NCBI RefSeq assembly: GCF_000147335.1 | Contig: NC_014501.1 | Span: 4,480,001-4,544,000, forward strand | Origin: Gloeothece verrucosa PCC 7822 | Lineage (GTDB): Bacteria > Cyanobacteriota > Cyanobacteriia > Cyanobacteriales > Microcystaceae | Reading direction: 5' to 3' | Length of the DNA stretch: 64,000 nt | Shown: one piece after another, positions 37,751 to 45,904 of the stretch | Position numbering within the stretch: the stretch's first letter is position 1 | Layout of the letters: each line of letters starts with the position of its first letter | Position numbers and translations under genes: made by a program | The notes under the pieces: model-generated | What the model was told of the DNA's origin: nothing | What the model saw: the letters and a program-made list of their open reading frames with translations, nothing else | Databases searched by the model: none

Positions 37751-38076
37751 TGATCAATGAGGGGAATTGGCAAACTATAGCTCAAGGTAGTTCGCCTAAT
37801 AATGTCAAGGGATGGGAGTTTACTATTCCTATTCTAGAACCTTGTGATTATGCGAAAATCAGGATTAAATTACCCGCTTTTCCTCATTGGATTAGGATGG
37901 GCTGGTTTCGTCAAATCACCTGGGGCATTGATTTTGACGTTTTAACAAAACGTCAACTTCACCAAGAATCAAGATTGATTGAATTGGTTCAAGTTGATGA
38001 ATGTATCCTAGTTTTCCAAAGCATGGATTACATCAAAAATTACCAATATGAAGTAAAAGTTAGATTTTTAAACTAG
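37750..38076 (+). CDS. Hypothetical beta-rich protein
   Basis: 108 residues, ATG overlapping the preceding stop by one base. Predicted strands throughout (WEFTIPILEPCDYAKIRIKL, YEVKVRFLN) with several Trp. Unknown family; coupled to the three small proteins, so it probably acts with them. Confidence 0.55.
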   Translation: MINEGNWQTIAQGSSPNNVKGWEFTIPILEPCDYAKIRIKLPAFPHWIRMGWFRQITWGIDFDVLTKRQLHQESRLIELVQVDECILVFQSMDYIKNYQYEVKVRFLN

Positions 38077-38084
38077 GAGGAAAA

Positions 38085-38255
38085 ATGCCTTGTAACTGCA
38101 AAAAATGCGCTGGTAATGGCGAATGTCAAAAAATCAAAGTTAACGGAGTAGAATTAATTCCCCGCACTCAAGATGCGGACGGAAATATGTTTGTTGTAAC
38201 CGTTAACGGGGTTTCTGGTGTTGTTTTTAAGAAAGACTTAGAACAACAACAATAA
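38085..38255 (+). CDS. Small Cys-containing protein
   Basis: 56 residues with an excellent AGGAGG 5 bases before ATG 38085. The first residues form a compact cysteine cluster (PCNCKKCAGNGEC), probably a metal site, followed by a short beta region (IKVNGVELIPRTQD). Last gene of the small-protein operon; a terminator hairpin follows at 38285. Confidence 0.65.
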   Translation: MPCNCKKCAGNGECQKIKVNGVELIPRTQDADGNMFVVTVNGVSGVVFKKDLEQQQ

Positions 38256-38284
38256 CTTGCTAATCAATAATTGACAACTATCAT

Positions 38285-38312
38285 AAGCCCGCTAATAACG
38301 GGCTTAATTTTT
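38285..38312 (+). terminator. Terminator hairpin
   Basis: AAGCCCG (38285-38291), loop CTAATAA, CGGGCTT (38299-38305), then AATTTTT. Ends the small-protein operon. Confidence 0.8.
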
Positions 38313-38323
38313 AACGAGGAAAG

Positions 38324-39475
38324 ATGCTTAAAAAAATTCGACGACGGGATGCCGGTTTTTTTATCCTGGGAAGCTCCCTAAGCTTGGCTTTTAATAGCCT
38401 TAAACCCAAAATTAAGCCTGAAAGTAAAAAGCCAGTCGTAGTTAACCAGACAACAGAATTTAACTACAAAAACTATCCTTATTTCTATCAGCTAGACAAT
38501 GAAATTGATCCCTACGGAAGTTGTGCATTGACTTCTGTGGCAATATCTTTAGGACATTTTGGTAAAACTGTTTCCCCAGATAGCTTATATCTGGAATGTC
38601 AAAAAAGGGGGCTTGATAGATTTTCCCATCTAGATATTAAAAAACTCTTACATGAGTATGAGATTGAGGACAATTGGTCAACCGAGCATAAATGGGCTGA
38701 TGTTTTTGAGCATTTAAAAAAAGGCTTTCCAGTTATTTTTAGTAGTGAGAATAGTTTCGCGGCTTCGGGTCATGTCATTGTTTTATTATTTTTCGATGAG
38801 CTAACTCGTTTATTTATTTGCCACGACCCCTATGGCCGCTTTAAAAACCCTGGTTACGACAACAGCCCAACGGCGGGTAAATTTGTTAAATACTCAGAGC
38901 AATTGATTTACACCCAAGCTGATAACGGTAATCTTTCGACTTGGGCACACTTAATCAAACCTTATGCGCCACTTAAACGGGTGATTGGGGATGAGAATTG
39001 CTCAAAGCAATTTAAAAACCGAGTGAGGCTAATAGCCAATAACATCAACTGTGACCCATCGGATTTAATGGCGATCATGAGCTTTGAGAGTGGCGGCTCA
39101 TTTTCGAGCGCCATCAAGAATCAAGCCGGCTCCGGTGCTGTTGGGCTAATCCAATTTATGCCCCAAACAGCCGCCTCGCTCGGAACCTCAACTGAGGCTT
39201 TAGGCAGGATGACCGGACTAGATCAGCTTGATTGGGTAGAAAAATACTTTGTAGCCCAATTAGGGGCTAACACCAGTAGAAAGTCCTTAAGCGATCTCTA
39301 TATGGCAGTGCTTTGGCCGGCTGCTATAGGTAAAAGCTTGAATTATGGGCTGTTCACTAGACCCGGCATAGCTTACAGCCAAAATTCAGGATTAGACGTT
39401 AACCGAGACGGAATTATTTCTGTCGGGGAAGCGATCACAAAGGTTCAAGCCCGATTTTTAAACAGGATTTCTTAA
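38324..39475 (+). CDS. Bifunctional lysin: C39-like peptidase + lytic transglycosylase
   Basis: 383 residues with CGAGGAAAG before the ATG. A basic N-terminus with a hydrophobic stretch (10-23) could be an export signal. About 45-215: papain-like C39 fold with Cys67 (PYGSCALTS), His150 (ASGHVIVL) and Asp168 (CHDPYG). About 232-340: lytic transglycosylase with catalytic Glu255 (AIMSFESGG), then GAVGLIQFMPQTA. A closing EF-hand-like loop (DVNRDGIISVGEA, about 358-370) may bind calcium. It can cut both peptide and glycan of the cell wall, as needed for virion entry, lysis or conjugation. No holin is seen. Confidence 0.85.
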   Translation: MLKKIRRRDAGFFILGSSLSLAFNSLKPKIKPESKKPVVVNQTTEFNYKNYPYFYQLDNEIDPYGSCALTSVAISLGHFGKTVSPDSLYLECQKRGLDRFSHLDIKKLLHEYEIEDNWSTEHKWADVFEHLKKGFPVIFSSENSFAASGHVIVLLFFDELTRLFICHDPYGRFKNPGYDNSPTAGKFVKYSEQLIYTQADNGNLSTWAHLIKPYAPLKRVIGDENCSKQFKNRVRLIANNINCDPSDLMAIMSFESGGSFSSAIKNQAGSGAVGLIQFMPQTAASLGTSTEALGRMTGLDQLDWVEKYFVAQLGANTSRKSLSDLYMAVLWPAAIGKSLNYGLFTRPGIAYSQNSGLDVNRDGIISVGEAITKVQARFLNRIS

Positions 39476-39529
39476 GCAGGCTTGGACGGAATCGATTAAG
39501 CGACTCAAGCGTTTTCTACACCAAGTTAA

Positions 39530-39556
39530 CCCCTCAAGCATAGTTGAGGGGTTTCT
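39530..39556. terminator. Bidirectional terminator
   Basis: CCCCTCAA (39530-39537) and TTGAGGGG (39544-39551) form a perfect 8-bp stem followed by TTTCT; it divides the rightward cassette from the leftward block. A similar AGGGGTTTCTCTGT end is found behind the second copy of the neighbouring gene, near 52163. Confidence 0.75.
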
Positions 39557-39565
39557 CTGTAAATT

Positions 39566-39784
39566 TTAGTTAAAACCTTTAATAAAATCCTTCATCTCCT
39601 CCACAGAATTTAAAAACCCAGCATACTTTAACTGTCGCCCAAATTGTAAGCCGACATGGTTCCTAAGCTCCTCGTGCTTGTTTAAATCACTATAAAAGCT
39701 TAACCATGCGTTTTCTAGTTGATTGAGATCTAGATATTCTAAAGCTCTCTCTTTAGCCCAATTTAAATGCTCTGTCTTGTTCAT
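39566..39784 (-). CDS. 72-residue protein, copy A
   Basis: Helical and charged: EHLNWAKERALEYLDLNQLE, then SFYSDLNKHEELR, then LKYAGFLNSVEEMKDFIKG. An almost identical second copy lies at 51652-51870 on the other strand (6 of 72 residues differ by my reading). The family is unknown to me, but similar short proteins are common on cyanobacterial plasmids and prophages. Two copies kept nearly identical suggest gene conversion or dosage need. Confidence 0.7.
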   Translation of the reverse strand: MNKTEHLNWAKERALEYLDLNQLENAWLSFYSDLNKHEELRNHVGLQFGRQLKYAGFLNSVEEMKDFIKGFN

Positions 39785-39795
39785 GGTTATCTTCC

Positions 39796-40065
39796 CTACC
39801 AGCTATCAATTGACAAAAATTTGTCTTCACAGATAGTAAAACGGTAAGTTTCCGTTCCTTGCCAGCTTTTATCATCGTCTTCATCCTGGCAAGTAAAAGT
39901 GACTATTTTAGAAACAAAATAAAGGTAATCATCCTGGATTTTCTTGTACTCTACATTCCAGTTATCCTCGCTGTAATCAACTCCTAAAATATTCCCTTCC
40001 CCTTTTAAATTATCGAGGTAACGTTTACAAAGCTCAATCAAGTGAATATTAGGATGTTGCGTCAT
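39796..40065 (-). CDS. Hypothetical protein
   Basis: 89 residues from the ATG at 40065, which has GGAGAAAA upstream; the frame is open to 40146, but that stretch crosses the palindrome 40092-40127. The protein is acidic with several aromatic residues (IQDDYLYFVSKIVTFTCQDE). Unknown. It lies between copy A and the DpdA-like gene and is probably co-transcribed with them. Confidence 0.55.
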   Translation of the reverse strand: MTQHPNIHLIELCKRYLDNLKGEGNILGVDYSEDNWNVEYKKIQDDYLYFVSKIVTFTCQDEDDDKSWQGTETYRFTICEDKFLSIDSW

Positions 40066-40091
40066 GATTAGATTTTCTCCGTATATTTTTA

Positions 40092-40127
40092 CCGGTGAGC
40101 GTTTTTGTACAAAATCGCTCACCGGTT
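40092..40127. promoter_or_regulatory. 36-base near-perfect palindrome
   Basis: ACCGGTGAGCG and CGCTCACCGGT arms surround TTTTTGTACAAAAT, itself nearly a palindrome; only one position pair fails. It overlaps the stop of the DpdA-like gene. It could be an operator, an RNA processing site or a replication structure. Confidence 0.7.
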
Positions 40128-41054
40128 GTCTAATTCGTTGTCCCATTCACGGGCTAATTTGAGAAGCTCGTCCGCAAATCTTTCTGGTACACGAATAGCT
40201 TTGGTTTTACCGGCTTTCCAAGTAGGTTTTCTGCCCTGCCCGTTTCCCGCTCCGGCCGTGATCGGTATCCGTTTTTGTACAGAATCGGTCAACGATTCAT
40301 GAAGAGCTTGTTGGTAATCATAAGCTAATTTAAGCATTGGGGTTTTATCCCCAAATCGTCGGGGTATAGACCAAGCCATGCTATCTGAGCTATATAATAA
40401 TTGCCTCACTCCTGAGTCTTCTAAAGCAAGGTGCTTCAGCCCAAAGCCATGTAAGCGTAAATCTGGCCGAACTACCTTTATTGATTTAAGAATGTCTTTA
40501 ATAATCTTGGGGTTTCCATTGCGACGACATACAGACCCAACGCCACACCATGCACCCAAAGATAAGCGATCACCATACATTTGAACGTGAGTAATGTAAT
40601 CCGCAACTTGGTACCCCTGAATAACCGGCATGATTTGAGTCACACAAGAATAAGCCCGTAGTTGATCGAAGCGCTCGATCGTCAATTGTTGATGAAGTTC
40701 AACGGATAAGCCTGTTTTTTCGAGGATAAAAGGTTCACACATGAAATCCTGGCTTACAGCCTGTAGTAAATTTCCGCACCTAGACCAGCGTCCTATTTGA
40801 TGACAATATTCTTCGACAGAAAATCGATAATGGCCATAGCGGCTAATCTCAGTAAACGCCCCTGAGTCAAGAATCCAGTCTCCAACTTGAAAATCTGACT
40901 GCCGCGATCGCAAAGTATTGACACTAATCATAGCCCCGGCAGCCGGAAAAGCTGGGTTAATTATGCTTTTAGCCTGAGAGGGACTACAGCCGATAAAAAA
41001 TAATGGTGAGGTATTATCTGACGGCTGTAAATGATTTTGTACGTTATCGCTCAT
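40119..41054 (-). CDS. DpdA-like TGT-fold protein (DNA 7-deazaguanine type)
   Basis: 311 residues. The order of motifs follows a tRNA-guanine transglycosylase barrel: ILDSGAFTEI (as in the DSGGFQ site), QDFMCEP, IMPVIQGY, LGAWCGVGSVCRRNGNP, RLHGFGLKHL and YSSDSMAWS. This is the pattern I know from the DpdA family, which exchanges guanine in DNA for a 7-deazaguanine precursor to protect phage or island DNA. No preQ0 synthesis gene is in the element, so it would depend on host precursor. The last 50 residues are basic. ATG overlaps the stop of the VapE-type gene, hence tight coupling. Confidence 0.7.
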   Translation of the reverse strand: MSDNVQNHLQPSDNTSPLFFIGCSPSQAKSIINPAFPAAGAMISVNTLRSRQSDFQVGDWILDSGAFTEISRYGHYRFSVEEYCHQIGRWSRCGNLLQAVSQDFMCEPFILEKTGLSVELHQQLTIERFDQLRAYSCVTQIMPVIQGYQVADYITHVQMYGDRLSLGAWCGVGSVCRRNGNPKIIKDILKSIKVVRPDLRLHGFGLKHLALEDSGVRQLLYSSDSMAWSIPRRFGDKTPMLKLAYDYQQALHESLTDSVQKRIPITAGAGNGQGRKPTWKAGKTKAIRVPERFADELLKLAREWDNELDNR

Positions 41055-43423
41055 GGCTTCTTACCGTTCCTCTGTGGGTGGGTTTGTGGAGGCTTACTAA
41101 CCACCCGAAACTCTGTTTTGAAATCAATGTTTTTGACTGTATTTGAAAAGACGATTCGCGCATAAAACGGTCCTCTAAATTCTACCCGCCAATATTTCCC
41201 CCTATCGCTTTTTAGCTCAATATAATCATTTGGACGTAATATCCAAACGTCGTAAGTCCATTCCTTTTCATTAGAAGCGATCTCGTTTTCTGTGTTGGTG
41301 TTCTGAGGCTCGGTTGCTTTTTCTGGGGAGGGTTCTTGTTTGGGTGTAGTTATTTCGGCTTCTGTAACGGTTGGAGTTTCAGGTTTAAGCCAATAGTGCT
41401 GTTTATCCCCATTTGCACCATTGACAGGTTTAAGTTTTTTCCAGCCCAACTGCTTAAGTGCTTTGGATACTCGCATTTGTTGGCGTTTATGGTCTGAAGC
41501 GTTATTTTCAACGTCAAAGCATTCTCTTAAGACTTCAGTAATGGTTATTTTTTCTTTATGGTTTGTTTCGGCCCAATTGGCGATCAATCCTTCCCATTCG
41601 TCATAGTCTCTGAACGCTTGGTTCGATTTCTCTAATTGTTCGTATTCTTCAGGAGTTAGAACCCAAGCATCTACCCCTTGCTTTTTGCCCTCTAAATACT
41701 CTTTAACTGCTGATGCCCAGAGTAGCGATCTCTCTGCCTCGAGGGTTTTAAACGGAATCATCCAATTGCTTTGAATAGGGATAACTAAAAACCTGCGGCT
41801 ACCCGTTTTATCCCTTAAAAAGTCGTCCTCGTTCGTGCTGCCACAGAAAACAAAGCGACGGGGATAGTCTAACGCATCGCGTCCATAGGGCTTGACAAAA
41901 CAGTCTGACAATTTGGTCATAAAATCTTTAATTTCGCCGGCTTCTCTCTTGGTGACGATTCTTTCAAACTCTCCCCATTCTTGAATCCAACACCGGTGTA
42001 AGACCATGAGGGACTGACGACTCTCTAAATTAGAGCCAAAAGACCCGTCAAACCATTCCCCGGCTAGCTTGCGGAAAAAGTTCGTTTTACCAGTACCTTG
42101 CTTGTCCGATTTAAGGATAAGCGCATGATCCATTTGACAGCCTGGCTCTAAAACTCGCGCTACGGCCCCGATAAGCCATTTCTTGACAAATACATCATAG
42201 ATAGGGTTAGACGTGCCTAAATAACGCTGTGAGAGGTTGTCAATGGGCAAAAACTGGTTGGCGGCATAACAGGCTTTAAGATATTTTTCTACTGGGTGAT
42301 AGCTGTTTTTCTTGGCTACATACAATAGAGCATCAATTAAATGGTTGGGAGCAGCGTCAATTAAATACTCTTCGATTAGCCAGTACCTCAACTCGTTCCC
42401 TAATTCCAGAGGTTTACCGTTTAACTCTACTCGTTGAGTAAGCTCATTAAAAGCTAATTTTTTTCCAAAATTACGTTGAATGAATTCAAGTAATTTTGCG
42501 GCGGAAATTCTATGGATTTGTTGCCGGTCGCAATACTCACCGAGTAATATTCTTTCTTCAAAAACCTCATCTAATCTACCCTCTCCTGCTTTAGCTATTA
42601 GATCATCTATTCCTTTTCCTTCTTCTGGCTCCCACAGAAGAACGGAAACATTAACCCCCTCGGTTTCTAATAGCTCTCCTAATCGTTTAGCCGCTCGAAA
42701 AACGTCAATCTTTGTGATGAACTTGGCATCCTGATCAAAGGCGATGCAGAACTCTCTACCGGCTCTACATAACGCTTTTAATGGGTCGATTAATTGTCCT
42801 GTTTCACTTCTCCATCCTGTAGTAATTCCAGGTAGGGCAATACAAATATAGCCGGTGGATAAAACACTAGCGGCTTTTTTCGCTCCTTCAGTGATAATTA
42901 CTGGTAAAGGATTATCAATGACCCACTGCCAAAATTGAACTTCTGGAATATATCCACCTGTCGGACAGTCTTGTTTTAAAACTTCGCAAACTTCTTCATG
43001 TTTATCTAGCTTGTTAGCGATTTTTATCCAGTCTTCTTCAGCTATTTTTAAAGAGAAAAGTTCGGTCTGTGCATGGGGAGGATGTTCATATTTAATTGGC
43101 TTCCCGTGAATCATTCTAGGGGTATTTGGTTTAAAACATCCCCACTCTGATTCCACTCCATAGCATTGATTAGCCAGGGAATTAGAGTTAAGTGTAGTGA
43201 GGTCTATTCCTGCCCCACACCACCATCCACCGTCGTCAAGATGGGAATAATTTTTAATCCACTTATCCCTTAATCTTCCATCATTTCTCCTTTCTTCTAC
43301 ACCCAAACTATATAATAAATGTGAATAACAGCTATTTCCTTGCAAAGAAACAAAATTCAGTGCTATAATTGTTTCAGAGATTTTGGAGTCGTTTAGCTCT
43401 TTTCTGTGGCGTTCTAACATCAT
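41051..43423 (-). CDS. DUF3854 (TOPRIM-like) + VapE-type helicase
   Basis: 790 residues. N-terminal DUF3854 part with TOPRIM-like words: VIITEGAKKAASVL (175-188), IALPGITTGW, FCIAFDQDAK (225-234), GKGIDDLI. VapE-like superfamily 3/AAA+ part: Walker A SDKQGTGKT (439-447), acidic WIQEWGEFE (479-487), FCGSTNEDDFL and GSRRFLV (Arg finger). The end is a small beta domain. Such proteins start and drive replication in satellites, prophages and plasmids. It is the best candidate for the replication protein of this element. ATG 43423. Confidence 0.88.
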   Translation of the reverse strand: MMLERHRKELNDSKISETIIALNFVSLQGNSCYSHLLYSLGVEERRNDGRLRDKWIKNYSHLDDGGWWCGAGIDLTTLNSNSLANQCYGVESEWGCFKPNTPRMIHGKPIKYEHPPHAQTELFSLKIAEEDWIKIANKLDKHEEVCEVLKQDCPTGGYIPEVQFWQWVIDNPLPVIITEGAKKAASVLSTGYICIALPGITTGWRSETGQLIDPLKALCRAGREFCIAFDQDAKFITKIDVFRAAKRLGELLETEGVNVSVLLWEPEEGKGIDDLIAKAGEGRLDEVFEERILLGEYCDRQQIHRISAAKLLEFIQRNFGKKLAFNELTQRVELNGKPLELGNELRYWLIEEYLIDAAPNHLIDALLYVAKKNSYHPVEKYLKACYAANQFLPIDNLSQRYLGTSNPIYDVFVKKWLIGAVARVLEPGCQMDHALILKSDKQGTGKTNFFRKLAGEWFDGSFGSNLESRQSLMVLHRCWIQEWGEFERIVTKREAGEIKDFMTKLSDCFVKPYGRDALDYPRRFVFCGSTNEDDFLRDKTGSRRFLVIPIQSNWMIPFKTLEAERSLLWASAVKEYLEGKKQGVDAWVLTPEEYEQLEKSNQAFRDYDEWEGLIANWAETNHKEKITITEVLRECFDVENNASDHKRQQMRVSKALKQLGWKKLKPVNGANGDKQHYWLKPETPTVTEAEITTPKQEPSPEKATEPQNTNTENEIASNEKEWTYDVWILRPNDYIELKSDRGKYWRVEFRGPFYARIVFSNTVKNIDFKTEFRVVSKPPQTHPQRNGKKP

Positions 43424-43463
43424 GATTCCCTTCCTTTCCCCTCTGTTTAGAGGGGACTTTTTT

Positions 43464-44111
43464 TTATTCCTGTTCTGTTAATTGTTTAATTTGTTCTTCT
43501 AACTCTCTGATTCTCTGCTGGTATCTTTGTATGGGGTAAGGAGATTTCCAGAGGTCAGACCATTCGTCATACGCGCCAAAAGAATCAAAATCTTTAAGCC
43601 CTTCTTGTTGAACCGTCCTCAACGTCTCGATGGCTCTTTCAGCAGCAGGAATTATCGATTTTTCATTAAGTAAATTCCTTACTCTGTGAGTCTCATCTTT
43701 GACTGATTCTAGAACAATGACAATAGCTCGAAAATAGCTAATTACTTTGTCACAAAGGTCAAAAAGCTGTTTTCCTTCTTTTGTATATCGACTGTTAATT
43801 TTATTGATAGTCCACCGCAAATAGTCTATAGGAGTTCTATTGGAGTCATATTTTTCTACAGACATTTTTTTACGTAAAAGCTCGTGATCATGTAATAACA
43901 AATCCCACTTGTTTAACCTGTCTAGAAAAATAATTTCATCCCCTGAATACAAATAAACTCCCTCTCCTGCTTTAAATAGAGATGCTGCCATCCTATTTGC
44001 TAATTGTGCCGATGATATGGTTATTTGAACGTTATCAGATTCGTTAATGTCTGTTGTTCGAAGATGTAATAAGTTAGCTATTAGTTCTAGAGTTATTTCT
44101 TTAATATTCAT
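43464..44111 (-). CDS. Hypothetical helical protein
   Basis: 215 residues, mostly helical, with a coiled-coil end (YQQRIRELEEQIKQLTEQE). The start overlaps the stop of the HTH gene by 4 bases (ATGA). It stands between that HTH gene and the helicase gene, so it is likely an accessory replication or regulation factor. Not recognised. Confidence 0.55.
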   Translation of the reverse strand: MNIKEITLELIANLLHLRTTDINESDNVQITISSAQLANRMAASLFKAGEGVYLYSGDEIIFLDRLNKWDLLLHDHELLRKKMSVEKYDSNRTPIDYLRWTINKINSRYTKEGKQLFDLCDKVISYFRAIVIVLESVKDETHRVRNLLNEKSIIPAAERAIETLRTVQQEGLKDFDSFGAYDEWSDLWKSPYPIQRYQQRIRELEEQIKQLTEQE

Positions 44112-44596
44112 TTTTTTTCTATCTCCTCTATTTCTTCAGTGAGTTCAAGGTATTTGTCGGGAATGGGGATGTCGTAGAAGTGACACAGCTTCCCAACGGC
44201 TTGGATGGTCTGTTTGAGATCTAGAACGCTCGACGATATTTCTTCAGGGTCATGTTCTAAAGCTTCTAGCCCGATGATCATCACAGGGAATAAGCCCGAT
44301 AGTTCGCTGGCCTGAGCAATTGTTAAGCCCTGGGCTTCTCGAAATTGCTTGAAGACTTTACCGATTGTTTGCTGAGGATGAACTAAAGGAGTCTTTACCG
44401 GTCTAGTGTTGTTTAGCTCCCGCATAAACTCGTCTGCTAGTTCGATCGCTGATAGATACAGCTTTTTGTTTATGCACGTCTGGACTTGTCTCGAAAAATT
44501 AACGTAGTCTTTAGTGCCGGCTAATAAGCCCCGTAGGGCAGCAGCCGCAAAATAATCTCGCCTAGATATCTCGTTTTGAGGTATGTTGTAATTCAT
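44108..44596 (-). CDS. XRE-type helix-turn-helix protein
   Basis: 162 residues. The HTH lies at about 68-125 (IGKVFKQFREAQGLTIAQAS then ELSGLFPVMIIGLEALE), with a Glu-rich end (LTEEIEEIEKK). The N-terminal 60 residues are a separate helical part. First gene of the leftward replication operon, so it may control that operon. It begins 64 bases beyond the degenerate third copy of the iteron repeat. Confidence 0.65.
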   Translation of the reverse strand: MNYNIPQNEISRRDYFAAAALRGLLAGTKDYVNFSRQVQTCINKKLYLSAIELADEFMRELNNTRPVKTPLVHPQQTIGKVFKQFREAQGLTIAQASELSGLFPVMIIGLEALEHDPEEISSSVLDLKQTIQAVGKLCHFYDIPIPDKYLELTEEIEEIEKK

Positions 44597-44660
44597 TCTT
44601 TTTTTTTGGAAGTAATGGAGGGTGTTTAGCCCTCCGTTTTTGTGGGAGTAACTTCAACGA

Positions 44661-44792
44661 GTGCGATCGCACAGTGGTTGAAAGAAAAAAAGTTTTTTAG
44701 CGTTTTAGAGAAAAAGGTTGATCCACTACGGCTAGAACCCTTGCACAGTCTGAAATTCCAGGCGGATCTACCTCTGGAGGTTCGGTTGATCC
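44661..44792 (+). repeat. Third, degenerate copy of the iteron repeat
   Basis: The same order of words as in the left arm 48034-48243: GTGCGATCGC, AAAGTTTTTTAGCG, GGTTGATCC (44716-44724), TTCCAGGCGGATC, ACCTCTGGAGGTTC and GGTTGATCC (44784-44792). It lies at the head of the leftward operon. The rest of the 44597-45190 gap has only a doubtful Ser-rich frame. Confidence 0.85.
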
Positions 44793-45190
44793 GACAGCAG
44801 TTAATGATTTTTTGAAAACCTTTCCCTTGAAAGATGTTAGATTATTCATAAGTTTTATAGTTTTGAGTTTTGCGGAAATTTCTTTCCGCTTTTTTATTGG
44901 ACTTGATAAGGGCTAAGACAGGGTAAATGTCAGGACGACTTGAGAGACTGGAAAACGATAGAAGCATTTGTCTTGATGAACTTGATGAATTTTGGTCATG
45001 AGTTTTTAACAAAGTAGGAAATGTAAAAGAACGTAACAACCTATTGAGTTCTAGATACGTCTTTTTGATGGTTACAATCGGAAAGTTTGCTTTTTGACTG
45101 TACATTATGTATTCTTTGTATTTAGATTCTGGGGAAGAATAATTTCTTAATCCCATTTTTCTAAACCTATTTAACTCTACCAGTATAACC

Positions 45191-45889
45191 ATGACTATTT
45201 CAACCTTTTGGATGTATTTCGACGAAACAAAACTTAAAGAAGAGATTGAGATTTTCTCCAGCTTCTCTACAATACCAAATTGGAGTTTAGAAAAACTCAG
45301 GAGAGTTTCTGTCTATTACCGTGACCTAGTTAAAAATCATTCAAACCACTTAGCTTTAATGATTTCTCGATTACCTGAAACTCAGTTTAAAAGTTTAATA
45401 GCTGAGATTTTGAATGACGAGCAAGGAAATGGTTATTATCACAAATCTCATCTGTTCCTCTGGGATAATTTCCTGAAGTCTATCGGGGTTAATGATATTA
45501 AAAGGAATATTGATATTCCAGATAAAATGAAACCGTTTATTGAGAACAGCAGCATTGACTTTGTTGTGGGCCTTGAGGGCTTGGGGGTAGAGTGTATTTG
45601 CTCTGTCTATTTGAGCATCTTTGAGAAATTTCTCAAGAAGCACCCTTATATCCTTCAACATTATGACAAAGTTGATTGGCTGTTTTTTGATATTCACGTT
45701 CGCGGAGAAGATATACACCATAAAGAAAAAATCAGAAAAGCGGTAGATGATTTAATTGAGTCTCGGCAAATTAATCCTGATTTGGTTCTTAAGGGATATA
45801 ACAAAGCCAAGGAAGCTTGGCGACAAACTTGGTGCGACTGGATTAATTTGCCAGAAGAGAAAGCTGTAGAAGCTTTGTCTAGAGCTTAA
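45191..45889 (+). CDS. Haem-oxygenase-like diiron (iron-containing redox) protein
   Basis: 232 residues. SLIAEILNDEQGNGYYHKSH followed by LFLWDNFLKSIG and, later, FFDIHVRGEDIHHKEKIRKA give the Glu/Asp-His spacing of the haem-oxygenase-like diiron oxidase (HDO, Haem_oxygenas_2) family, which acts on amino- or fatty-acid-like substrates in small-molecule pathways. The match is by motif pattern, not search. It converges with the TetR gene that ends 15 bases away. It looks like accessory cargo rather than an element core gene. Confidence 0.6.
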   Translation: MTISTFWMYFDETKLKEEIEIFSSFSTIPNWSLEKLRRVSVYYRDLVKNHSNHLALMISRLPETQFKSLIAEILNDEQGNGYYHKSHLFLWDNFLKSIGVNDIKRNIDIPDKMKPFIENSSIDFVVGLEGLGVECICSVYLSIFEKFLKKHPYILQHYDKVDWLFFDIHVRGEDIHHKEKIRKAVDDLIESRQINPDLVLKGYNKAKEAWRQTWCDWINLPEEKAVEALSRA

Positions 45890-45904
45890 TTTACTACTTG
45901 CTCA

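Noticed and set aside
44842..45192. 116-residue frame on the minus strand
   Set aside because: Ser-rich, with no domain; its start overlaps the start of the well-supported gene at 45191, and composition resembles non-coding DNA.
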